The translations under genes were made by a program, and so were the position numbers. The notes under the pieces are model-generated. The model was not told the origin of the DNA. It ran no database searches and was given only the letters and a program-made list of their open reading frames with translations. A stretch of DNA of 64,000 nt, from the NCBI RefSeq assembly GCF_000425625.1, contig NZ_AUDU01000040.1:1-64000 (forward strand), given 5' to 3'. Source of the stretch: Stutzerimonas azotifigens DSM 17556 (GTDB taxonomy: Bacteria > Pseudomonadota > Gammaproteobacteria > Pseudomonadales > Pseudomonadaceae). Positions 56,980 to 64,000 of this stretch are shown here, piece by piece (the first letter of the stretch is position 1; each line of letters opens with the position of its first letter).

Positions 56980-58413
56980 TCAGCGCAGCATCTGGTCGAC
57001 CATGCGCTTCTCTTCCATCAGCTGCTTCTGGCGTGCGTCGATGCGCGCGGAAACCTGGAAGTTGCTTGCCCGGCGCTTGGCGAAGTCCAGTTGCTGGATC
57101 GCCTGGTCGTAGTCGCCCACCAGCGAGAAATATTCTGCGCGCGCCTCGTGCAGGCCGACGATGTTGCCGGTCAGCCCGCGAATCTCCGCCACCTGATACC
57201 AGACGTCCGGGTCCTTGTTGCGTTGCCCGACGAGGGCGTCGAGCGCCTGCTCGGCCTCCGCCCGCTTGCCTTCCTTGATCAGCAGGTCGATGTTCGCCTG
57301 TCGCACCGGATAGCTGGAGGGATAGAGCTGCCGCAGCCGATCGAGCCGCGTGCGCGCGGCCTGCAGGCGGTTGGCGGTGATGTCCAGTTCGATGCGTGCG
57401 AGGTTGTAGACCGCGTCGTCCGGCGCCTGCGCCAGCAGGGCGTCGAGTTCGGCGGCGGCTTCCTGCAACTGGCCGCTGCGGATGTGGGCCAGGGCCAGGC
57501 CGTAGCGGGCGGCCGGCTGATCCGGATTCTCGCTGAGCAGGGCGCGGAAGCGCTTGGCGCTGACGCCCGGGGTCTGCTCGAAATGCAGCTCCATGCGCGC
57601 GCGCATCTGCTGGTAGCGCACGCTGTCCTCGGTGCCGCCGGTGGGCAGCTGCGAGGCGCGGTTGCGGGTGTCGGCGATCCGCGATTCGGTGACCGGGTGG
57701 GTCAGCAGGAACTCCGGTGGCTTCTGGTCGTAGCGGTACTGGCGCAGCAGCCGTTCGAACATCTGCGGCATGGCGAGCGGATCGTAGCCGGCGCGCTCCA
57801 GATTGAGCAGGCCGATGCGGTCGGCCTCCTGTTCGTTCTGCCGCGAGAACGAGCGTTGCGCCTGGATCGCCGCTGCCTGGCTGGAGGCGATGGCGGCGAT
57901 CCCGGCGTCGCCGGCGCCCGCCGCGGCGGCCACCACGCCGGCCAGCAGGGCGGCCATCAGCGGCAGCTGCATGCGCTGCTGCGCCTCGAGCCCGCGGGCG
58001 AAATGGCGCTGCGACAGGTGCGCCAGTTCGTGCGCGAGCACCGAGGCGTATTCGGCTTCGGTCTGCGCATGCAGGAACAGCCCGCCGTTGACGCCGATGA
58101 TCCCGCCGGGCGCGGCGAAGGCGTTCAGCTGCGGGCTTTCCAGCAGCACGAACGCCAGGCGCCGGTCTTCCAGCTGGCTGGTTTCGGCCAGGCGGTAGAC
58201 GCTGGTCTCCACGTAGTCCTTCAGCAGCGGATCGGACAGCTGCTCGACCTGGCGGCGCAGCAGGCTCAGCCAGGCGCGGCCGAGCAGATGCTCCTGTTCC
58301 GGCGACACGATGCTCGAGCTCGCATCGCCCAGCGAAGGCAGGTCGCTGGCGGCGTGGGCGGGGGTGGCCAGCAGGCAGGCGAGCGTCAGCAGGGTGGGGC
58401 GCAGCAGGTTCAT
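56980..58413 (-). CDS. bepA: Beta-barrel assembly-enhancing protease BepA (YfgC)
   Basis: 477 residues with a signal peptide (to about 21). The M48 metallopeptidase domain has the zinc motif HELAH at 128-132 and the third ligand in NEQEADRIG near 195. Four or so TPR-like repeats (about 300-460) follow. It acts in the periplasm as protease and chaperone for outer-membrane proteins such as LptD with the BAM complex. It converges on nadA. The gene is divergent from the TusA-like gene. Confidence 0.92.
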   Translation of the reverse strand: MNLLRPTLLTLACLLATPAHAASDLPSLGDASSSIVSPEQEHLLGRAWLSLLRRQVEQLSDPLLKDYVETSVYRLAETSQLEDRRLAFVLLESPQLNAFAAPGGIIGVNGGLFLHAQTEAEYASVLAHELAHLSQRHFARGLEAQQRMQLPLMAALLAGVVAAAAGAGDAGIAAIASSQAAAIQAQRSFSRQNEQEADRIGLLNLERAGYDPLAMPQMFERLLRQYRYDQKPPEFLLTHPVTESRIADTRNRASQLPTGGTEDSVRYQQMRARMELHFEQTPGVSAKRFRALLSENPDQPAARYGLALAHIRSGQLQEAAAELDALLAQAPDDAVYNLARIELDITANRLQAARTRLDRLRQLYPSSYPVRQANIDLLIKEGKRAEAEQALDALVGQRNKDPDVWYQVAEIRGLTGNIVGLHEARAEYFSLVGDYDQAIQQLDFAKRRASNFQVSARIDARQKQLMEEKRMVDQMLR

Positions 58414-58518
58414 CCGGTCGGGCTCGTGTAGGCAGAAACGCTACTGTAGCCTCCTGTTGCAGCGGCTGGCCAGCAGTGGTCCTGGCTCGGTATTCTCTCG
58501 CCTTTGAAGGAGAGACGG

Positions 58519-58770
58519 ATGCCACAAGACACTGCCGGGACGCCCCCTCACGACGTCGAGCTGGACGCTTCCGGGCTCAATTGCCCGATGCCCCTGCTCA
58601 AGGCCAAGCTCGAGCTCAACCGCATGGACAGCGGGAAGGTGCTCAAGGTGACCGCCACCGACCCGGGCTCGCAGCGCGACTTCCGCAGCTTCGCCACTAT
58701 CGCGGGGCATGCCCTGCTGCGCGAGGAGTGCGTGTCTGGCGTGTTCCATTACTGGTTGCGCAAGGCGTGA
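58519..58770 (+). CDS. TusA/SirA-family sulfur carrier protein
   Basis: 83 residues with the CPMP motif at 22-25 (GLNCPMPLLKAK), the Cys being the sulfur-carrying residue, and an IF3-C-like beta-alpha fold with KVLKVTATDPGSQRDF. I recall the P. aeruginosa homologue (PA1006) as needed for molybdenum homeostasis and nitrate reductase function. The start at 58519 has AAGGAG 6 bases upstream. It probably shares a transcript with the following permease (14-base gap). Confidence 0.9.
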   Translation: MPQDTAGTPPHDVELDASGLNCPMPLLKAKLELNRMDSGKVLKVTATDPGSQRDFRSFATIAGHALLREECVSGVFHYWLRKA

Positions 58771-58784
58771 GGCAGGGGACGGTC

Positions 58785-59861
58785 ATGCTGCAGGTCGTGC
58801 GCCGCTGGATCCATCGCTACTTCTCCAACGAGGAAGCGCTGGTCCTGATGCTGCTGCTGATCGCCGTTTTCGCGATCGTGCTGACACTGGGCGACATCCT
58901 GGCGCCGGTCATCGCCGGGCTGGTGCTCGCCTACCTGATGCAGGGGGTGGTGGCCAAGCTGGAACAGTGGCGGGTGCCGCACCTGGCGGCGGTGTGGCTG
59001 GTGTTCACGCTGTTCGTCGGGGCGCTGGCGCTGTGCATGCTGGTACTGGTTCCGCTGCTCTGGCAGCAGGTGCAGAACCTGTTCAACGAATTGCCGCGCA
59101 TGCTCACCGAGTGGCAGGCGTTGCTCCTGCTGTTGCCCGAGCGCTATCCGCAACTGATTACCGAGGCTCAGGTGCTGCAGGCGATTGGCGGCTTCCGCGG
59201 CGAACTCGGGCGGTTCGGGCAGGTCCTGCTGACCTCGTCGCTGTCGAACCTGCCCCTGCTGCTGGGGCTGATGATCTACCTGGTGCTGGTGCCGATCCTG
59301 GTGTTCTTCTTCCTCAAGGACCGCGAGCAGATCGCCGCCTGGATCGGCGGCTACATGCCGCGCGAACGGGGCCTGATCGTCCAGGTGGCCGGCGAAATGA
59401 ACCAGCAGATCGCCAACTACATCCGCGGCAAGGCGATCGAGATCCTCATCTGCGCCGTGGTGTCATACGCCGTGTTCGCCTACATGAAGCTGAACTATGC
59501 GGCCCTGCTCGCGCTGCTGGTCGGCCTGTCGGTGGTGGTGCCCTACATCGGCGCCACGGTGGTGACCGTCCCGATCGCGCTCATCGGGCTGTTCCAGTGG
59601 GGCTGGGGCGACCAGTTCCTCTACCTGATGATCGCCTACGCCATCATCCAGGCGCTGGACGGCAACGTGCTGGTGCCGCTGCTGTTCTCCGAGGCGGTGA
59701 ACCTGCACCCGGTGGCGATCATCTGCGCGGTACTGCTGTTCGGCGGGCTCTGGGGCTTCTGGGGCGTGTTCTTCGCGATTCCGCTGGCCACCCTGTGCAA
59801 GGCGGTGATCAACGCCTGGCCAAGGCAGGGGGTGGTGGCCCCGCCGCTCGGCGAGGCCTGA
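58785..59861 (+). CDS. AI-2E-family (PerM-like) permease
   Basis: 358 residues with about eight helices. Characteristic segments are DILAPVIAGLVLAYLMQGVV, LVLVPILVFFFLKDREQI, IRGKAIEILICAVVSYAVF and LFSEAVNLHPVAIICAVLLFGGLWGFWGV. It is a paralogue of the protein at 31136, most like the PerM subgroup. Substrate is unknown. It follows the TusA-like gene and converges on bcp. Confidence 0.87.
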   Translation: MLQVVRRWIHRYFSNEEALVLMLLLIAVFAIVLTLGDILAPVIAGLVLAYLMQGVVAKLEQWRVPHLAAVWLVFTLFVGALALCMLVLVPLLWQQVQNLFNELPRMLTEWQALLLLLPERYPQLITEAQVLQAIGGFRGELGRFGQVLLTSSLSNLPLLLGLMIYLVLVPILVFFFLKDREQIAAWIGGYMPRERGLIVQVAGEMNQQIANYIRGKAIEILICAVVSYAVFAYMKLNYAALLALLVGLSVVVPYIGATVVTVPIALIGLFQWGWGDQFLYLMIAYAIIQALDGNVLVPLLFSEAVNLHPVAIICAVLLFGGLWGFWGVFFAIPLATLCKAVINAWPRQGVVAPPLGEA

Positions 59862-59873
59862 GGGGGAGGGCGG

Positions 59874-60347
59874 TCAGCCGCGGGCGAGGGCCTGCGCCGC
59901 TGCCAGCACGGCGTCCACGTGGCCGGGTACCTTGACCCCGCGCCATTCGCGCCGCAGTACGCCCTCGCGGTCGATGAGGAAAGTGCTGCGGTCGATGCCG
60001 AGGTATTCCTTGCCGTAGAGCTTCTTCAGCTTGATCACGTCGAACAGCTTGCACAGCGTCTCGTCCGGATCGGAAATGAGCTCGAACGGAAAGCCCTGCT
60101 TGCTGCGAAAGTTCTCGTGGCTCCTCAGGCCGTCGCGCGAGACGCCGAATACCAGGGTGTCGGCGGCGAGGAAGTCCTGGTGGCGGTCGCGGAAGCGCTG
60201 GCCCTGGGTGGTGCAGCCCGGGGTGCTGTCCTTGGGGTAGAAGTAGAGCACCACCTGCCGGCCTTTCAGCTCCTCCAGGCGGACCGTCTGGCCGCTGGTG
60301 GCCTGGGCTTCGAAGGCGGGAACGGGTTGGTCGAGCGTCACGGCCAT
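59874..60347 (-). CDS. bcp: Thioredoxin-dependent peroxiredoxin Bcp/PrxQ
   Basis: 157 residues, thioredoxin fold. Peroxidatic Cys45 is in DSTPGCTTQGQRFRD. The position of the usual resolving cysteine (Cys50 in E. coli Bcp) is Gln50, so an intramolecular C45-C50 disulfide cannot form. A further cysteine, Cys99, is conserved in many relatives. It reduces peroxides and lipid hydroperoxides. It follows gcvR on the same strand with a 9-base gap and converges on the permease. Confidence 0.92.
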   Translation of the reverse strand: MAVTLDQPVPAFEAQATSGQTVRLEELKGRQVVLYFYPKDSTPGCTTQGQRFRDRHQDFLAADTLVFGVSRDGLRSHENFRSKQGFPFELISDPDETLCKLFDVIKLKKLYGKEYLGIDRSTFLIDREGVLRREWRGVKVPGHVDAVLAAAQALARG

Positions 60348-60356
60348 GGGGTGTCC

Positions 60357-60914
60357 TTAGGTGTTCTGCGGGCGCCAGGGTTCGATCAGGGCGTCCAGGT
60401 TGAGGGCGTCGGCGAAGTCGAGGAACTGGTCGCGCAGCCAGCTGATCTGGGTGCCGGCCGGCAGGGTGACCGTCAGGGTGGCGTTGAGCATGGTGCCGCC
60501 GGTCTGCGGTGCCAGGTAGGTGTCGCAGGTCATGCTTTCCAGTTCGACGCGGTGGTCGCTGAAGAACTGGCACAGCTCGCTGAGGATGTCCGGCCGATAG
60601 GCGGCGCTGACGTAGGCGACGTAGGGCAGCGCCTGCGGGCGCACTTCCATCGCTGCGCTGCGTACCACGTCGGTGCTGAAACCGTGGCGCTTGGCCAGCC
60701 CTGGCAGGGCCGATTCCATCCGCGCCAGCGCATCCCAGCTGCCGGAGATCTGCAGCACCAGCGCGCTGTACTCGCCATGCCGGCTCAGGCGGCTGCTGAC
60801 GATGGCGCAGCGGTTTTCGTGACAGGCGCGCGAGAGTACGTTGGTCAGCTCCATGGGGTTCGGACCCAGGGCGCTGATGACGAGGAACTGTTCGCGTACG
60901 GTAGCGGTGGACAT
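60357..60914 (-). CDS. gcvR: Glycine cleavage system transcriptional repressor GcvR
   Basis: 185 residues with two ACT domains (about 8-80, LVISALGPNPMELTNVLSRACHE, and about 92-170, YVAYVSAAYRPDILSELCQFF). In E. coli GcvR senses glycine and antagonises GcvA. The start at 60914 is preferred over one 63 bases upstream because AGGA lies before it and the ACT fold starts immediately. It is divergent from dapA and upstream of bcp, the order seen in other pseudomonads. Confidence 0.9.
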   Translation of the reverse strand: MSTATVREQFLVISALGPNPMELTNVLSRACHENRCAIVSSRLSRHGEYSALVLQISGSWDALARMESALPGLAKRHGFSTDVVRSAAMEVRPQALPYVAYVSAAYRPDILSELCQFFSDHRVELESMTCDTYLAPQTGGTMLNATLTVTLPAGTQISWLRDQFLDFADALNLDALIEPWRPQNT

Positions 60915-61116
60915 GCGGTGATCCTGCAAAAATGAGCGGCTCGGGATGCCGGGCCGAAAACCGCTAAGGGTAGCCAAAAGCGGTCGCCGAGGGAATGCGT
61001 AAGGTCCCGGCGGTGGCTGCGGGTGCCGCGCCGGAGCGGCGTCTCGCCTCGGCTATCGCAAAGCGCCAAGGAGCCTTGTACCATTACGCCCTCTCTTTTC
61101 CAGCAGGGGTGGTCGC

Positions 61117-61995
61117 ATGATTTCGGGCAGTATGGTGGCACTGGTCACGCCCATGGATGCACAGGGCGGTCTGGACTGGGACAGCCTGGGCAAACTGGTG
61201 GACTTCCATCTGCAGGAAGGCACCGACGCGATCGTGGCGGTCGGCACCACCGGCGAGTCGGCGACCCTGGACGTCGACGAGCACGTCGAGGTGATTCGCC
61301 GCGTCGTCGACCAGGTCAACGGCCGCATCCCGGTCATCGCCGGCACCGGCGCCAACTCCACCCGCGAGGCGGTCGAGCTGACCGAACTGGCCAAGGGCGC
61401 CGGCGCCGACGCCTGCCTGCTGGTGACCCCCTACTACAACAAGCCGACCCAGGAAGGCCTGTACCAGCACTTCCTGCACATCGCCGAATCCGTGGCGATC
61501 CCGCAGATCCTCTACAACGTGCCGGGCCGTACCGCCTGCGACATGCTGCCGGAGACCATCGAGAGGCTGTCGAAGGTGGACAACATCATCGGCGTGAAGG
61601 AAGCCACCGGCGACCTGCAGCGCGGCCGCGAGGTGCTGGACCGCGTCGCGCCGGGCTTCCTCGTCTATTCCGGTGACGACGCCACCGCCGTCGAGCTGAT
61701 GCTGATGGGCGGCAAAGGCAACATCTCGGTGACCGCCAACGTGGCGCCGCGTGCCATGAGCGAGCTGTGCGCCGCGGCGATCGCCGGCGACGCGGAGAAG
61801 GCGCGGGCCATCCACCAGAAGCTGCTGCCGCTGCACCAGATGCTGTTCATCGAGGCCAACCCGATTCCGGTCAAGTGGGCACTGCACGAGATGGGCATGA
61901 TGCCCGACGGCATCCGCCTGCCGCTGACCTGGCTGAGCCCCCGTTGCCAAGAACCGCTGCGTCAGGCCATGCGCCAGTCGGGCATGCTGGCGTGA
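61117..61995 (+). CDS. dapA: 4-hydroxy-tetrahydrodipicolinate synthase
   Basis: 292 residues, TIM barrel. Schiff-base Lys161 (GVKEATGD), Tyr133 (LYNVPGRTA), Thr44-Thr45 (VGTTGES) and Arg138 are all present. It condenses pyruvate with aspartate semialdehyde at the start of lysine and diaminopimelate synthesis. It is the first gene before bamC (14-base gap), the arrangement found in E. coli. Confidence 0.96.
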   Translation: MISGSMVALVTPMDAQGGLDWDSLGKLVDFHLQEGTDAIVAVGTTGESATLDVDEHVEVIRRVVDQVNGRIPVIAGTGANSTREAVELTELAKGAGADACLLVTPYYNKPTQEGLYQHFLHIAESVAIPQILYNVPGRTACDMLPETIERLSKVDNIIGVKEATGDLQRGREVLDRVAPGFLVYSGDDATAVELMLMGGKGNISVTANVAPRAMSELCAAAIAGDAEKARAIHQKLLPLHQMLFIEANPIPVKWALHEMGMMPDGIRLPLTWLSPRCQEPLRQAMRQSGMLA

Positions 61996-62009
61996 GGGAA
62001 GGATCACGG

Positions 62010-63107
62010 ATGAAACGACTGGCCGGATTCTCGACCCTCGCGCTGATCGTCTCCAGTACCAGCGGCTGTGGCTGGCTGTGGGGTGACGACGGCTATTTCC
62101 GCGACCGCGGCAGCGATTATCTGGCGGCCCATGAAACGGCGCCGATGGAGATCCCGGCCGGCGTCCAGATGCGTCCGCTGGAGCCCCTGCTGCCCGTTCC
62201 GCAGCAGGTCGCGTCGCCGCGCAACGGCGACAAGTACGAAGTGCCGCGCCCGCAGAAGCTGCAGGTGGTCGAGCAGGCCAGCGATTTCAGCCTGCAGCGC
62301 TCCGGCGAGCGGCGCTGGCTGGTCGCCCTGCGCAGCCCGGCGCAGGCCTGGACCGCCGTTCGCCAGTACTTCGCCGACAACGGCTTCGCGATCGCCGAAG
62401 AGCGCCCGCAGACCGGCGAGTTCGTCACCGAGTGGCAGCGCCCGGGTGACCTCGACGGCTCGCTCGCCCGGCACCTGGGCAACGGCTCGACGGAAACCCG
62501 CGTGCGCGTGCGCGTCGAACCGGGCGTACAGCGCAACACCAGCGAAATCTCCATCCTCAGCGCCCAGCGGCCGGCCGGCAGCAGCGCGGACGTGCCCTTC
62601 GCCGAGCGCCCGGAGCATCCGAACGTAGATGCCGCCCTGCTCGACGGCCTGCTCACCAGCCTGGCCAGCGGCCAGCAGGGCGGGCCGGTGTCCCTGCTCG
62701 CCGAGCGGCAATACGACGCGCCGGATCGGGTCGCCATGACCCAGGACGGCAGCGGCAACCCGATCCTCGAGCTCGACACCGACCTCAACCGTGCCTGGTC
62801 GAGCGTCGGCCGCGCGCTACAGGCCGGTGACGTACGGGTCGACGACCTCAATCGCAGCCTCGGGGTCTACTACATCAACCTGGCCGAAGGTGCGGTCAAT
62901 CCGGACGAGCGCCCGGGCTTCTTCGCGCGCCTGTTCGGCAGCGAGCCGGACGAGAAGGAAATCGAAGCGCGCGCCCAGCGCTATCAGGTGCGCCTGACCG
63001 ACGTCGGCAACAGCGTGCAGGTGTCGGTCGAGAAGAACCTCGACACGGTCGCCCCGGCCGACGTGGCCCAACGCATCCTGCGGCTGATCCAGGACAACCT
63101 GGGCTGA
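62010..63107 (+). CDS. bamC: Outer-membrane assembly lipoprotein BamC
   Basis: 365 residues. Lipobox STSGC acylates Cys20. An unstructured N-terminal segment (about 21-100) is followed by two helix-grip domains, one around QRSGERRWLVALRSPAQAWTAVRQYF and one around ELDTDLNRAWSSVGRALQAGDVRVDDLNRSLGVYYI. It is an accessory part of the BAM complex. It follows dapA by 14 bases. In P. aeruginosa another gene separates it from purC (from memory); here purC is next. Confidence 0.92.
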   Translation: MKRLAGFSTLALIVSSTSGCGWLWGDDGYFRDRGSDYLAAHETAPMEIPAGVQMRPLEPLLPVPQQVASPRNGDKYEVPRPQKLQVVEQASDFSLQRSGERRWLVALRSPAQAWTAVRQYFADNGFAIAEERPQTGEFVTEWQRPGDLDGSLARHLGNGSTETRVRVRVEPGVQRNTSEISILSAQRPAGSSADVPFAERPEHPNVDAALLDGLLTSLASGQQGGPVSLLAERQYDAPDRVAMTQDGSGNPILELDTDLNRAWSSVGRALQAGDVRVDDLNRSLGVYYINLAEGAVNPDERPGFFARLFGSEPDEKEIEARAQRYQVRLTDVGNSVQVSVEKNLDTVAPADVAQRILRLIQDNLG

Positions 63108-63132
63108 CCGCCCGGTGCTGCTGCGATCCTCT

Positions 63133-63161
63133 GACAGGCGAGCCCCCGGACATCGCCTGTC
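63133..63161 (+). terminator. Possible terminator between bamC and purC
   Basis: GACAGGCGA and TCGCCTGTC form a 9-base stem with an 11-base loop, followed by a moderately T-rich TTCGTTTCT. Weak tail, so assignment is tentative. Confidence 0.5.
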
Positions 63162-63189
63162 TTCGTTTCTGACACATGCGGAATAGCCC

Positions 63190-64000
63190 ATGACCCAACC
63201 CGCCGCCCTGAGCCTGAAGAAGATCTACTCCGGCAAGGTCCGTGACCTCTACGAGATCGACGACACGCGCATGCTGATGGTCGCCACCGACCGGTTGTCG
63301 GCCTTCGACGTCATCCTCGCCGAGCCGATTCCCGAAAAGGGCAAGATCCTCACCGCGATCTCCAACTTCTGGTTCGCCAAGCTGGCGCACCTCGTGCCCA
63401 ACCACTTCACCGGCGACCGCGTCGAGGACGTGGTGCCGGCGGCGGAGTTGCCGCTGGTCGAGGGGCGCGCGGTGGTCGCCAAGCGACTCAAGCCGGTCGC
63501 CGTGGAGGCCATCGTGCGCGGCTACCTGGCCGGCTCCGGCTGGAAGGAATACCAGCAGACCGGCACCGTCTGCGGCATCGCGCTGCCGACTGGGCTGAAG
63601 GAAGCGGCGCGCCTGCCCGAGCCGATCTTCACGCCTTCGACCAAGGCGGCGGTCGGCGATCACGACGAGAACATCTCCTTCGCCCAATGCGAGGCACTGA
63701 TCGGTGTCGAACTGGCGGCCAAGGTGCGCGACACGGCAATCGCCCTCTACACCGCCGCGGTGGAATACGCGGCTACCCGCGGCATCATCATAGCCGACAC
63801 CAAGTTCGAATTCGGCCTCGACGAGAGCGGTACCCTGACCCTGATGGACGAGGTGCTGACCCCGGATTCGAGCCGCTTCTGGCCGGCCGACAGCTACGTC
63901 GAAGGGCGCAACCCGCCGAGCTTCGACAAGCAGTTCGTGCGCGACTGGCTGGAGAGCACCGGCTGGAACAAGCAGCCGCCGGCCCCGGCCGTGCCCGCCG
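63190..64000 (+). CDS. purC: SAICAR synthetase PurC (5' part; continues past the window)
   Basis: About 270 codons are visible up to the window edge. It catalyses the ATP-dependent addition of aspartate to CAIR in purine synthesis. The visible family segments are [16 protein letters not shown] (nucleotide loop), [35 protein letters not shown] and [30 protein letters not shown]. This is the long class, typical of Pseudomonas relatives related to eukaryotic and yeast forms, not the short 237-residue E. coli class. The ATG at 63190 has only a weak GGAA-type site. Confidence 0.94.
   Translation, partial: MTQPAALSLKKIYSGKVRDLYEIDDTRMLMVATDRLSAFDVILAEPIPEKGKILTAISNFWFAKLAHLVPNHFTGDRVEDVVPAAELPLVEGRAVVAKRLKPVAVEAIVRGYLAGSGWKEYQQTGTVCGIALPTGLKEAARLPEPIFTPSTKAAVGDHDENISFAQCEALIGVELAAKVRDTAIALYTAAVEYAATRGIIIADTKFEFGLDESGTLTLMDEVLTPDSSRFWPADSYVEGRNPPSFDKQFVRDWLESTGWNKQPPAPAVPA

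Overview
The window is a contiguous stretch of high-GC gammaproteobacterial chromosome that reads as core genome of the family Pseudomonadaceae, most likely the Pseudomonas stutzeri (Stutzerimonas) neighbourhood. The support is a syntenic OprD porin, a PmpR-type YebC protein, a FinR/Fpr pair, a seven-component Mnh/Sha antiporter operon with fused A and B subunits, and a long run of genes in the order I remember from P. aeruginosa. I see no prophage, insertion sequence, CRISPR array or plasmid function. Locus comparisons with P. aeruginosa and P. putida are from memory.

Regions. (1) 0.26-8.45 kb: a LOG-family nucleotide hydrolase-like gene, a beta-CASP RNase-like gene, a divergent phosphoketolase-like gene, a small secreted protein, the tRNA acp3U enzyme TapT, a DMT exporter and an ErdR-like response regulator. 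(2) 8.45-10.3 kb: divergent finR and fpr with recognisable operator dyads between them. (3) 10.5-26 kb: YchJ-like protein, two OmpA-like lipoproteins, CopD-like protein, dinG, a serine hydrolase, pdxH, a glycine-zipper lipoprotein, the mnh operon and a second DMT transporter. (4) 26-29.1 kb: two envelope proteins with purN and purM. (5) 29.4-32.9 kb: a DUF2066 protein, a CDP-alcohol phosphatidyltransferase, an AI-2E-family permease and hda. (6) 33-43.97 kb: DUF2069, wrbA, arsC, yihY, a thioredoxin-like lipoprotein, a lytic transglycosylase, a lipoprotein, proS, oprD, a HIT protein, slyX, a membrane-tethered cold-shock protein and dps. (7) 44.3-55.5 kb: aspS, yebC/pmpR, ruvCAB, ybgC-tolQRAB-pal-cpoB and queC, then tRNA-Lys. 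(8) 55.9-64 kb: nadA, bepA, a TusA-like gene, an AI-2E-family permease, bcp, gcvR, dapA, bamC and the 5' part of purC, which runs off the end.

How genes work together. RuvA, B and C process Holliday junctions. TolQ, R, A, B with Pal and CpoB link the inner membrane, the peptidoglycan and the outer membrane during division. Mnh A-G form one membrane complex exchanging Na+ or K+ for H+. PurM and PurN, and separately PurC, act in purine synthesis. BepA and BamC serve outer-membrane protein assembly. The three genes at the left end could form an RNA-to-sugar-phosphate salvage set (RNase, nucleoside monophosphate hydrolase, phosphoketolase-like enzyme). This is the most speculative and most interesting reading here.

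Non-coding DNA is concentrated in a few gaps: REP-like palindromes near 0.03-0.14, 10.34-10.45, 17.1-17.4, 44.1 and 46.1 kb, and a tandem duplication of about 260 bp at 36.3-36.9 kb. Two expected neighbours appear to be missing: queE between cpoB and queC, and an MBL-fold gene between bamC and purC. The tRNA-Lys site, a known integration target in Pseudomonas, looks unoccupied.
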